Source: Pollenia angustigena
Lineage: Eukaryota; Arthropoda; Insecta; Diptera; Polleniidae
Direction of reading: 5' to 3'
NCBI GenBank assembly: GCA_930367215.1
Contig: OV884059.1
Span: forward strand, 149,914,511 to 149,978,510
DNA: 64,000 bases
The translations under genes were made by a program, and so were the position numbers. Positions 1 to 10,606 of this stretch are shown here, one piece after another (within the stretch, counting starts at the first letter, position 1; each line of letters begins with the position of its first letter). The notes under the pieces were generated by a model. That model did no database searches, was not told the origin of the DNA, and saw only the letters and a list, made by a program, of their open reading frames with translations.

Positions 1-550
1 TTCAAAAACACCATGTCTTTTTAGTGATTTTTCTAACAAAAAAGGTTTCATATAAGAAAAACGCTTATAAGAAAAAAACTGATTAAAGAACATTTTTCTT
101 AAAAACCAAAACCACAAAATGTATAGAAAAAGAATTTATATAAGAAACTTCCAACGGCAACACAGAATTTATGTGGTTTGCATGGACAACGCTGTTTTCT
201 GACAGTTTTAAAACAAGAACAAAGTTTTTTTACTTTTGAAGCTTTGTGTTTTTTGTCAATAAAAACAAAAGTTAAAATTTTAAAAGGAATACAAAACGGT
301 ATAAAAAGAAGCGAAATTGCAAAAACATCTAAAATAGTGAAAAACTCAAAAGACATAGAAAATAATTATTTGAAAGTTAGAAATATTAACAAAAAAAAGA
401 GACAGAAAACCGAAACATGAAAGTCTTATGGCCATAGCTAGTTATATAAGAAATAAGTTTCTTATATAAAATAATTGTATATAAGAAAGAAACGCTTATA
501 AGAAACTTTTTTCGTGGATTTTTTATGTTTCTTATATCCGATAAATACTG
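1..550. mobile_element. pogo/Tigger-like DNA transposon, right-hand part
   Basis: Both sides of a short coding remnant are packed with the word TTATAAGAAA / CTTATATAAG (about 45-100 and 440-540). The right end reads ...GATAAATACTG and is followed by TA, so read inward the terminus is CAGTATTTATCGGATATAAG, the CAGT start and TA target typical of pogo/Tigger elements. The left end lies before the window. It abuts the SINE-like repeat that begins with TATTGTGG. Confidence 0.5.
178..420 (+). pseudogene. CENP-B/pogo-type helix-turn-helix transposase relic
   Basis: An 80-codon open frame sits between the two subterminal word arrays of the element above. Residues 26-60, with LSIKTKVKILKGIQNGIKRS followed by EIAKTSKIVKNSKDIENN, resemble the N-terminal HTH of CENP-B/Tigger/pogo transposases (consensus LTLEEKVEILK.IE.GKSK.EIA). 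The part of the second helix that normally reads FGIPKSTV looks shortened. The normal DDE catalytic domain is absent, so this is at most a DNA-binding fragment. The match to a family typical of pogo elements agrees with the CAGT terminus. It could be a chance frame in AT-rich DNA, but the position inside a TIR element argues against that. Confidence 0.4.
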
Positions 551-1299
551 TATTGTGGTTATTTTGTTGAACTATTTATGGTTTTTAATCCAAATTTTTA
601 ATATTTTTAATTAGGCTTAAGTTCATTAAATTATTTTTATAAAGAAAGGAATTTTACAACATGAAAATTAATTAAAATTTACTGATAATTTTTCATTCTT
701 GACTCAATCTGGGCTCGAACCCAGGCGTTTTTACGGACAGGTTACCCTGACATGTTTCGATTGCAACCACTGAATCTCCTCAGAGGACTTGCCGTTTAAC
801 ACTCGCAGTCATCGACGACTGCTGACGTCATTAGTCAAACATCAATCCTTAAACCAAATTGTATTTAACCTTTGGTAGATCGAAATTTGCTTTGAATGAT
901 TATCTATTTTAATTTATTTTACATGTTCTTCCTTTACTTCTGTTTTTCGTACTTTTGTCAAGAATTCTTCTTGAAGTTCAAAGTACATATTTTGTTTTGT
1001 TTTTTCATTTTCCTGTCTTTCTTTTTCTTGCTGACCTTTTCAGCACAACTTGAAGGACAAATGTACACATAGAGCTCGTGCCTCAGCTTTAACAATAATT
1101 AGTATTGTGGTTATTTTGTTGAACTATTTATGGTTTTTAATCCAAATTTTTAATATTTTTAATTAGGCTTAAGTTCATTAAATTATTTTTATGAAGAAAG
1201 GAATTTTACAACATGAAAATTAATTAAAATTTACTGATAATTTTTCATTCTTGACTCAATCTGGGCTCGTACCCAGGCGTTTTTACGGACAGGTTACCC
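551..1299 (-). repeat. SINE-like unit, one complete and one truncated tandem copy
   Basis: The unit starts at TATTGTGG (551) and again at 1103, a 552-bp period. On the minus strand it carries a tRNA-type B box (CTGGGTTCGAGCCCAG type, near 715-725 and 1262-1272). The second copy stops at about 1299 after GACAGGTTACCCT. It is the same family as the large array at 37.9-41 kb, including the spacer with the words CTCGTGCCTCAGC and GTGCTGAAAA. Confidence 0.75.
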
Positions 1300-2210
1300 T
1301 TTTGCTTTATTATTTAAACTTTTCTTAAAAATATATACATATGTACGAGTATATTTCTGACTAAAAATTCATTGGTTTTTAATTTTTTAATCTTTCTTCG
1401 TTTTTTTACATTCACTGATAGCGTGAAAAAATTTTCACATGAGATTCACGATTGTTTTTTTTTCCTTCGAGGGGAATGAAAATTTCATGGGAACAAAAAT
1501 TCCACTTGTTATTCACGATAGGGGTCCATATAATGGGTAATTTTGACTATAATATGTTTACTTTTGTCAAATTTTTGGAAAGTTTTGCCCATTATTGTGG
1601 TTAATATTGACCAAAATAGGGTTAATTTGACCATATTATGGTTGATTTCGGGAAATTTTTGTTGATTTATACCATATTATGGTCATATTTAAACATAATA
1701 TGGTAACCTGCAAACATAAACATTGTTAAAATCCAACCAAAGTATGTTGCTCTTAGAATATCGTTACCTCCAACAATATTTTTTTCTACGTGCAGAAATG
1801 GGCTTCATCGGAAAATAAAATTTAGCTTCAAAGCAATCTAAACAAAAAGCAACTATCAGCTGTTAAATGGGTGCTCATATAAAGCAGTGATGTCAACTCA
1901 AAGTTGTGACACTCTAAAATAAAACACCCTTTACTATTCTTTTAAATGTTTGCAAAACTAACGAATTCATAATTACAAGGTGGGACATCTTTAACTGACT
2001 GATTTGAAATGGTTATACATTTTTTATGTTTACAGTTTTTAATTAATTTTTTATTTTGCGGGTAACAAACAAAAAAAATAAAATTATAACATGCCATCAT
2101 ACTCAATGCAAAAGAACGTGCAAGTGTTGTTAAATTTTATTATGTTTCCAGACGGTCAATTATTACTTTACAAAGAAAATACCCGCAACATTTTAATGAT
2201 GCAACAGTTC
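1300..2210. other. no gene; cluster of CATAATATGG words
   Basis: No coding potential is seen. Between about 1530 and 1715 the words ACCATATTATGG / CATAATATGG / TTTGACC recur in both orientations. The same palindromic word occurs in the core of the hAT-like element at 45.7 and 46.3 kb. Around 1430-1530 there is a short fragment with AAAATTCCAC and GATAGGGGT, which is also seen at about 16403-16438. Confidence 0.4.
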
Positions 2211-2299
2211 CCAGATAAAACATGATAAGAAGCCTAATTATCCGTTTTGAGAACCAGGGACGGACTGTTCGCACTGGAGAAGCTGGGGATGATGTACGA

Positions 2300-2790
2300 G
2301 AAAGTGTCCACGCAGATCCATCTTAGTCTACTTTTCAACGTGTTGTAAAATTTGTCTCGTTCGATAGTTCTCAATATTCCTGACATGGTTCGAGTAAGAC
2401 GGTGCTACAGCTGTGCCACAAGAGATACAATGGCGATTTTGCGAGAACTTTTTGGTGACCGAATAATTTAAAAAAAATGCTAATTATGCGTGGCATCTAG
2501 ATTTGACGGCTCCTTATTTTCTGTGTGGCGTTTCTTGAAGGGAAGGGTTAACGTCAACAAACCACACAAAATTTAGCAATTCACGCGAAACTGCAGAACT
2601 GGAGTTAGAAACGTAATGCAATGAACTGCCAAAAGGAAAATGGATGCCATTTAATGGACGTAATTTTTCATATTTAGCTTTAAGAATTTTATAAGAAAAC
2701 CAAATTTCTTTAATCTGCAGTTTTTTGCTAGGAAAAAAGATAGTCGCCTATTGATAGAGATATATAGAAAAGAGATAGATTAAGACCTGT
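2300..2790 (+). pseudogene. mariner/IS630-type transposase relic, copy 1
   Basis: Broken frames still read DGAT, then CATRDTMAILRELFGDRII (about 2400-2470), DLTAPYF (about 2504) and FLKGRVNVNKP (about 2535-2565). In insect mariner-like transposases the order is QDGATCHTA...LRELFGDR...SPDLTAPDFFLWG.LKG.VYVNKP, which is the segment around the second and third catalytic acids. Stops and at least two frameshifts make it non-functional. It ends with a repeated tail (GAAAACCAAATTTCTTTAAT, then GATAGTCGCC) found again at 4004-4068 and 26193-26262. I infer a decayed element spread as a non-autonomous family. Confidence 0.6.
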
Positions 2791-3076
2791 TTTCATTACT
2801 TACCGATAGCTAAAAGAAGACTTTAAACGGCCTTATAAAAATTGTTCCATTATTAAAACTTTACTTTAAACTAAAGTGAGCGATAAAGTAAACTAAGGTT
2901 CATCCTACCGTGTAGGTTACGGTGCTACAGCTGTGCCGCGAGAGAAACAATGGCGATTTTGCGAGAACTTTTTTGTGACCGAATAATTAAAAAAAAAATG
3001 CTTATTATGCGTGGCATCGAGATTTGACGGCTTCTTATTTTCTGTGTTGCGTTTCTTTAAGGGAAGGGTTTACGTC

Positions 3077-3236
3077 ACCACTAGAATCTGGAAACTAATT
3101 TCTTATTGTGAGTAACATTTATTATATAAATTTGCATACTAATCGAATGTGTATGTATGTATATACAAACAAAAAGGAAAATGACTATTAAAGTATGAAA
3201 GCTTTATAAATTGTAATTTGACTTGAATACACATTC
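3077..3236. mobile_element. MITE of the GCATATTATTCGAATGTGTA family
   Basis: This sequence is absent from mariner relic copy 1 at the equivalent place, and the flanks share TCA on each side. It contains TTTGCATACTAATCGAATGTG and ends with AATACACATTCG. A near-perfect palindromic relative lies at 34920-35045. Confidence 0.5.
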
Positions 3237-3411
3237 GGTCAACAAACCATAAAAAGTTCAATAATTTACGCAAAACTCACGCTCAGAAACTGCATAATTG
3301 GAGCCAGAAACGTTGAGCAACATAATGCAACCCCTTTTGAACTGCCCAAAGGAAAATGGATGCCATTAAATGGACGTCGTTTTTAATATTAAGCTTAAAT
3401 AATTTTATAAG

Positions 3412-3968
3412 TAGGGATGAGATTTCCATGCACTAAAAACTCCAAAATATGCATTAAAAACTAAAAACTTAAAAATTTTTAATAAAAATGCGTTTGCTTT
3501 TTTCCATTGATATTATGAATGAAATCAATATTATCGAATTGTTTTAACTTCCTCTGCTACTCGATGTAACCCATGTGCCTAGCAAGTAACATGTAACAGT
3601 TTTGGATAAATTGTTTAGGGCCCCTTGGCAGCCTTAACTATGCAAGGTGCTGCATCGGTTAAAAACTGAAGAATCTTTTATCGAAATCCTGTATTTTAAG
3701 CAGAGCGCAAAAAAAAAATTTTATGAAAAATATTTTTTTATAATATGGAAATTTAAGAAATATGTCACTTAAAAATGTTAAAATACATATGCAAAAATAT
3801 GCATTTTAAACCAAAATATGCAAAAATATGCATTTTAAACACAATATGCAAAAACAAATCGATGCCATTTTAACGCAAATTTATTGATTCGGAAAGATAA
3901 TCGATAAGTCGACGTCAATCTTAGACTATCGACAAAAAACATGAATTTGCATGGAAATCGCAACCTTA
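3412..3968. mobile_element. hAT-like non-autonomous element (AATATGCA words), TSD TTTATAAG
   Basis: The 8-bp target duplication TTTATAAG is perfect at 3404-3411 and 3969-3976. The terminal repeats are TAGGGATGAGATTTCCATGC on the left and, read inward, TAAGGTTGCGATTTCCATGC on the right. The interior is full of AAAATATGCA words. An 8-bp duplication with TAGGG ends is what hAT elements leave. There is no transposase frame. It is inserted in mariner relic copy 2. Confidence 0.8.
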
Positions 3969-4068
3969 TTTATAAGTTTAAAAAAAAAAAAAGAATAAAA
4001 GAAAACTAAATTTCTTTTATCTGCCGTTTTTTGTTAGGAAAAAAGATAATCGCCTAATGATACATATA

Positions 4069-4597
4069 CAGTAGAATCCCGATAATTCGTAATCGCAAGG
4101 GACCGGCCATTTCTTACGAATTATAGGGGTTTTCGATTTAGCGGGGTTTCGATTTAACGGGGTTAAAATAAAATAAATACGAATAAACGGGGTTTTTCAA
4201 TTTATTTACTAAAACGATAAAAAAAACATAAAAAACAATTGCTTAAAATAAAGTAGGTATATAAAAATTATACATAAAAATTATGCATGTAACAAACTGA
4301 TCTTAGGAAAATAAATCCACACACAAGCAAAAACCCAAGCAAAAATGGTAAGCAAAAAATCATTCTTTCCATGATTTAGTTTTTTTTTATTACGAATTAT
4401 AAGTGGTAGTTAGCAAACAATTACGATTTATAAGAGGTAAAGAAGATTTTATTTGAAAAAAAAATTACGAATTATCGAGGGGACCAAAATGTATGGAAAT
4501 TTTATGAATTAACGAGATTTTTTCAAGGGACCGACAGTTTATTACGAATTATCGGGAATTACGATTTATCGGGGTACGAATTATCGGGATTTGACTG
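4069..4597. mobile_element. pogo/Tigger-like MITE
   Basis: The ends are CAGTAGAATCCCGATAATTC and GAATTATCGGGATTTGACTG, each flanked by TA. Subterminal regions repeat ACGAATTATCGGGG and CGATTTAGCGGGG words in both orientations. The CAGT terminus and TA duplication fit the pogo/Tigger group. It holds no coding frame. Confidence 0.75.
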
Positions 4598-6079
4598 TAT
4601 ATATAATTTTTTCCCTCTGACTTACAACATGATTAAGTTCAAATCGAATGTTCACAAACACTACTACCTCTATCCCCCTTCCCACAACCTATTTTCCTAG
4701 TTCAAACACAATGCAATGCATTAGTAGGGGTCATCCCCTGAGTGCTGATCCTAACAGTAAAAAAAAAATATAAAAAATAGATAGATTAAGAATTTTTTAA
4801 ATAATCTGAAATTAAAAATTTTTGTTTTTAATAAAATTTGTACTTTAAACTAAATTTATTGTAAAAAAGTTGGGTTTGGACCCACTTTGGTGTAATTTTG
4901 CCTTGACTAGATATATATTATGACTTTTTTTTTAGCGAAAAAGGCATGACTTAAAATTTTAAAGATAAGGGATAAAGGAAAGCATTTTTACAAGCAAGAA
5001 TTCAAAGTCGTGCCCGTTTCTTAAAGAAAAAAGTCATTATAAAAATTCAACTATGCATTTATAACATACTTTTAAAAGTATTATTAAAGTTTTTTTTTAC
5101 TTTCGTAATATTGCTTTTTATTTAAAAGTTTAAAGCCGAATTCACATTTGCTAAAGCGCTTACAATAAAGGCAAACATTTTTTTTTTATATTTATTACCA
5201 AAATTCCATTTCTTTTGACTTTGAACAAATTTTTCAGCCACTAAATAGCAATTAAGTAAGTTTTTCAACAACAATAGATTTCAATATTATGCATCCAGCT
5301 GAGATTTGAAAATAAAAGTAAGCCATAATATTTTGAATGAATTTAACATTTCACGATAATTTTGGTGTTCCAGATTAAGTTTTACACATGCCCAGTGTCT
5401 GTGTAGATATTGATCAATTATTTAGCATTTACTAACTCGACACACACTTTTGCATTTATGTTTATTTTGCAGAATTTGTAATTTTTATCTTTTTATTTTT
5501 TACTTTTTTTATAAACTTATTTCAATATTAAACTTTCAACATACATACACTTACATACAAATATAATTTTATTTCTTTACTGATCATTCTCCTTTGTCTC
5601 TTTCTAAATAATTTCTTGTATTGAAAACGACTCGAAAAATACCTGAACAACATCTGCTGCAGCAGCAGAGAAATAATCGCAATAATAAATTTTTCAAAAA
5701 TAGCAACAATTAAATGTTGTACACAACGACATCAGTGACAACAACAGTTCTGCAGCAGCAGAGAAAATAATTAAACTTGGTATATTTGTGGTTTTTATTG
5801 TGCGCACGCGCACCTTAAAAACTTACAACCGACGTGAAACGTTAACAACAATGAATCAACAACAACCAAACAGACAACAACACTAAAACAAGTCAGCAAC
5901 AATTTGTGTGAGCAGCGCACAAATTTTAGTCTTCAAAAGTAAGAGTCTTTTTCGTTTGGACGATAGTTTAAGTTTAACGGCCACCCAGTTTAGTCGCTTA
6001 AACTGAAAATTACAAAAAAAAACTTATTAAATAATTTTAATAAATTTAAGGATTTAATATAAAATAAAAATTCAAAAAA
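4598..6079. promoter_or_regulatory. upstream region and 5' leader of obst-A
   Basis: No other gene is seen. Two direct copies of CTGCAGCAGCAGAGAAA lie at 5657-5673 and 5750-5766, 93 bp apart. An alternating purine-pyrimidine stretch GTGCGCACGCGCAC is near 5800. An ACGTG core (GACGTGAAACG) follows near 5830. No convincing TATA box is visible just upstream. The transcription start is probably within about 5950-6010, but I cannot place it. Confidence 0.4.
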
Positions 6080-9000
6080 ATGAAGCAATTTATAGTGTGT
6101 GCCATTGCTGCGGCTTTGTGTATTTCCAGCGCAAGTGAGTGTTTTTTTTTTTAATTTTTAATAAAAGTAAAGTGACTTTGAAGAAAAACTTTATATAAAA
6201 AACAAGTTTTTGATAAGAAAAATAAAAACTTAATTGGAAATTAAAGCCCCAAGTTTTGTTTAGTACCAGCTAAAATTTTTATAAAAGTTGTTTTAAGCCC
6301 TGCTTGAACTGGATTAAAGTATTAAAAATAAGATTAAAAAATGCCTTCAATACATTTTTAAAATTTTTGTGGAATTTATATAGATTCTTGGAAATTTTTT
6401 ATAAAATGTTTGTGGTTCTTTAAGGTTAATTTAAAAAAAAAAAGTTTATTTAAATTTTTTAAAGAAACAGAAAATGATAATTTTTTTGGCTTACAGCAAG
6501 TTTTCTTAAACAAGCTATTGAGTTTAACGAAGAGTTCAGAGAGGGGAAAGAAAATTTGTTTTTTTTTTCCTTAACTTAAAACTTATTTAAGAAAACTTGA
6601 TATGTGTAATTTGAGTACAAATCTACAAATTCGAATGTCCGATTAAATTATAAATATTGTCAAGGCCCACCACGCTGTTGATGTCGATATGGATGAAGAT
6701 AACGACCGTTATTTTCCAACACAATGTTTCCAAAAATGTTCACAAAAAATTTCTTTAAAAGTAGCTCTAGTCTAAACAAACAACATTTTACTTAAAAATT
6801 TCCATTCTGTTGTCTGATAATCAATTAAGAGATAAATTCGTCGAAATTTTGCCCGCAATAGTTTGCTTTTATAAGTTTTAGCCGGTTTATTAATAAATTT
6901 TTAGTCCCCCTGAAAGTTATTCTTCGAAATTAACGAAACTAAAGCTATTCTTCTACTTCTTCCACTATCCTTGACTTCCAGTGGCCTCAACCAGCCTCTT
7001 ATACCGGACTCTATTGTGAAATGTTTAGCTGAAGTCATTCCATGAATAATTTATTGCTTGCATCTCCGCCTCTATCGACCTTCTCCTTCTCCAGATAAAT
7101 TGTTTTTGCTAATTACAAGTTAACATTTACCTAACACGTAACTGATAAACTAACAGAGGGTTTATCCGAATGGTAACTTTACAAGTGAACTTTAATAATT
7201 TCAAGTTGCCATATTTTCTGCTGAAAATATGGTTACTTCAATGACAGTCTTAAATTATTCAACTTTTTCAAAAAACACAATTTTACACAAAAAACAAGAC
7301 AATTTAACATAAAAAGCTTAAATTAAGAACAAAAAATTTACTTCTGCTTTCAATTAAGGAAATAAACAAAAGTAAGTCGTTCCCAGTACGTATTTTAAAC
7401 TACCAAAGGCAGTCGGTATTAACTGCAATGTTGCCACAGAATATACATTTTATCAGACAGTTGTAATAATGGAGAAAACTTAATGGTCACTTTATCGTTC
7501 ACGATAGCTATGTTAACATTAACTATCAGGAGCTTTATCAGTTGGTTGTAATATGGCCCTAACGGCCATTTTCACCAAATTCGGTTAAAACTAACTTTCA
7601 ATTAAAGTTCCGGTTACCAATATGTTTTGACAGCTATAACCGATAGTTAATTATAACCGAACTTGGTGAAAATGGCCGTTAGGGCCATTATTACAACCAA
7701 CTGATAAAGCTCCTGATAGTTAATGTTAACATAGCTATCGTGAACGATAAAGTGACCATTAAGTTTTCTCCATTATTACAACTGTCTGATAAAATGTATA
7801 TTCTGTGGCAACATTGCAGTTAATACCGACTGCCTTTGGTAGTTTAAAATACGTACTGGGAACGACTTACTTTTGTTTATTTCCGGAGATTCAAGCAATA
7901 AATTATTCATGGAATGACTTCAGCTAAACATTTCACAATAGAGTCCGGTATAAGAGGCTGGTTGAGGCCACTGGGAGTCAAGGATAGTAGAAGAAGTAGA
8001 AGAATAGCTTTAGTTTCGTTAATTTCGAAGAATAACTTTCAGAGGGACTAAAAATTTATTAATAAACCGGCTAAACCTTATTAAAGCAAAATATTGCGGG
8101 CGAAGTTTTGACGAATTTATCTTACAATTTATTATCAGACAACAGAACGGACATTTTTATGTAAAATGTTTTTAATTTAGAATAGAGCTACTTTTAAAGA
8201 AATTATTTGTGAACATTTTTGGAAAAGTTGTGTTGGAAAATAACGGAATTTATTAAATTTCTTTTATTGCGTCAAAACAAACCATTGAAAAATTGGCTAT
8301 TGAGAATTTGTCTCTTTTTTTTTTTTTGCTATCTGATGGATTTTCAAAAACAACAAACATATGTTAATATTTCCGAAGACTTTTTTAAAATGTTTAATTA
8401 AAAAAACACAAAAAACATACATTCTTATAATCGAGCATATCGCACTTGATAATTGGAGGGCTCAGAGCTGAAGCGAACCAAGTCAAAAATGAAAATTCGA
8501 TAATATTTTGTGTTTGAGTAAGTGAATTTCCATTAATTTCTGTAGCCCTTTGACATTTTTTTTTTTTTTTTTTTTTTTTTAAATTCCCTATGCTAATCCC
8601 CGCGAAGCTTAACGCTTGTCTGCAGGAAAGAAACCAGAGTCTCTGGCGGGAATCGAACCCGCAACCCCGGGGTTGATAGACTAGTTCACTACTAGCTAGC
8701 CTACCGGGGCTAGCTAGTAGTTACCGTTACCTTTGGAACGAAAAACTTTTTGATTTAGTCCGTTATAGAACTCGATAGAGTTAAACTTTGCGAAGAATTT
8801 CACACCAGTTTTGAAATACATTTATGCATTTTATTTTATGACTTGGTTCGGTTCAGCTTTGAACCCTCCAATTAAGAGGGTATTAACTCAAATTTTTAAT
8901 TTTTTCACTTTTTGGAATAAATCAACACGTAATATTGAGATCTACCCGCTCTAAAAATATCGTGGCAATATTTAACGGTTGGTTTAAAAATAATTTTTCT

Positions 9001-10575
9001 TGTGCCTTTAATATTTAATTAAAAAGTGTTTTGCTTCTACTGAAAATGTTTAAATATCGAGTTAATAACCTCTTTATGATCAAGTACGATACATAAAAAT
9101 TTAATTTTGTTAAATTTGTTTGCTAGCTGCTAAGTTTTTATTAATAAAAAGGCTACTTTAGGAACATACATTGTTATTTCCGAATAAAATTTATAAATTG
9201 GTTTTTAAGAATTTTTCGGTAAAAAACAAGTTTGTTTGCTTTTCTTTAAAAAAAAAGCATAAATAGTTGCATTAAAAATATGTATATTGAAAAAAATAGC
9301 ACACGTGCTAACATAAGTTGTTTTATCTACACTTTTGAATAATAATAAATAACATGGCTCTTAAAAATTAAAAAAAAAAGTTATTTTAATTCTTTAATTA
9401 TTTCCGTTATCCCCCATTGCTGTATCGAAGTATTGGGATCATAAAATAAATGTTAACAAAAATTTCTTGGATAATTTTTTAAACAAAAAAGAAAAACCTC
9501 AAGCTCAATAAATTATACAGCAAGTTAAAAAAAACTTTTAAATTAAAAAGTATTATGCCACTCCTTAAAACTTCGATTTTTTAAATAACAACTAAGGCGT
9601 TTACATACAGGTGATCGCATTTTGAGAAATATTTATGCAAGCTGTACCTTTTTTCGCATGTAGGTAAAGGTATTCTAAATGTCACTCTTATGCGGTCAAA
9701 TCATGAATTCGCCTCGATAACAACGTTATTTTCTAAAATCCCAGTATAATTCTAAAATCTGTTTTAAAAGGGTTTCAATTAAATGTTTAATATAATGACG
9801 TAACCAATTTCACCAATTGGTTTTAATATCAATTTGTGTTTTAAATTCCTTTTTCATGTCAAATAAAAATAAAATTATATGGAAAATGAAAGTAGTAATT
9901 TATTAAGCTCTAGGTCCAGGTTTTTGTTTTTATAAAATGATAATTTATTTTCTCCAGGTGAATATCAGAAGAAGTATTGATAACTACTTTTTAAACGTTT
10001 TGTTTTTGAATTTCTTAAATTATAGAGTTTGCTAAAAACCGTAAAAATGTGAAATCGCGGTTTCGGTTTTAAAATGATTAAAACCGGTCGGTTTCGGTTC
10101 GGTTTTCGGTTTTGAAAATATCCAAGTAAAACTACAAACCTACAAAATACAAAAATACAAAATGTATGTATGAATGTATGTATGTATGTATGTATGTACG
10201 TATGTATGTATGTATGTATGTATGTATGTATGTATGTATGTATGTATGTATGTATGTATGTATGTATGTATGTATGTATGTATGTATGTATGTATGTATG
10301 TATGTATGTATGTATGTATGTATGTATGTATGTATGTATGTATGTATGTATGTATGTATGTATGTATGTATGTATGTATGTATGTATGTATGTATGTATG
10401 TATGTATGTATGTATGTATGTATGTATGTATGTGTGTATGTATGTATGTATGAATGTATGTATGTATGTATGTATGTATGTATGTATGTATTTATGTATG
10501 TATGTATGTATGTATGTATGTATGTATGTATGTATGTATGTATGTATGTATGTATGTATGTATGTATGTATGTAC

Positions 10576-10606
<31 letters not shown>

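Larger units (their letters stand above)
2905..4068 (+). pseudogene. mariner/IS630-type transposase relic, copy 2, with nested insertions
   Basis: It is a second copy of the same relic: GGTGCTACAGCTGTGCC at about 2920, the LRELF/DRII region at about 2955-2990, and the FLKGRV region at about 3050-3075. It carries the same lesion near the first motif as copy 1, so both derive from an already broken parent. The copy is split by a palindromic MITE (about 3077-3235) and by a hAT-like element (3412-3968), after which the tail resumes (4004-4068). Confidence 0.6.

Noticed and set aside
8640..8722. Possible tRNA gene on the minus strand
   Set aside because: T arm and B box are good, but the acceptor stem does not pair and a 25-A tail follows, so it is a SINE.
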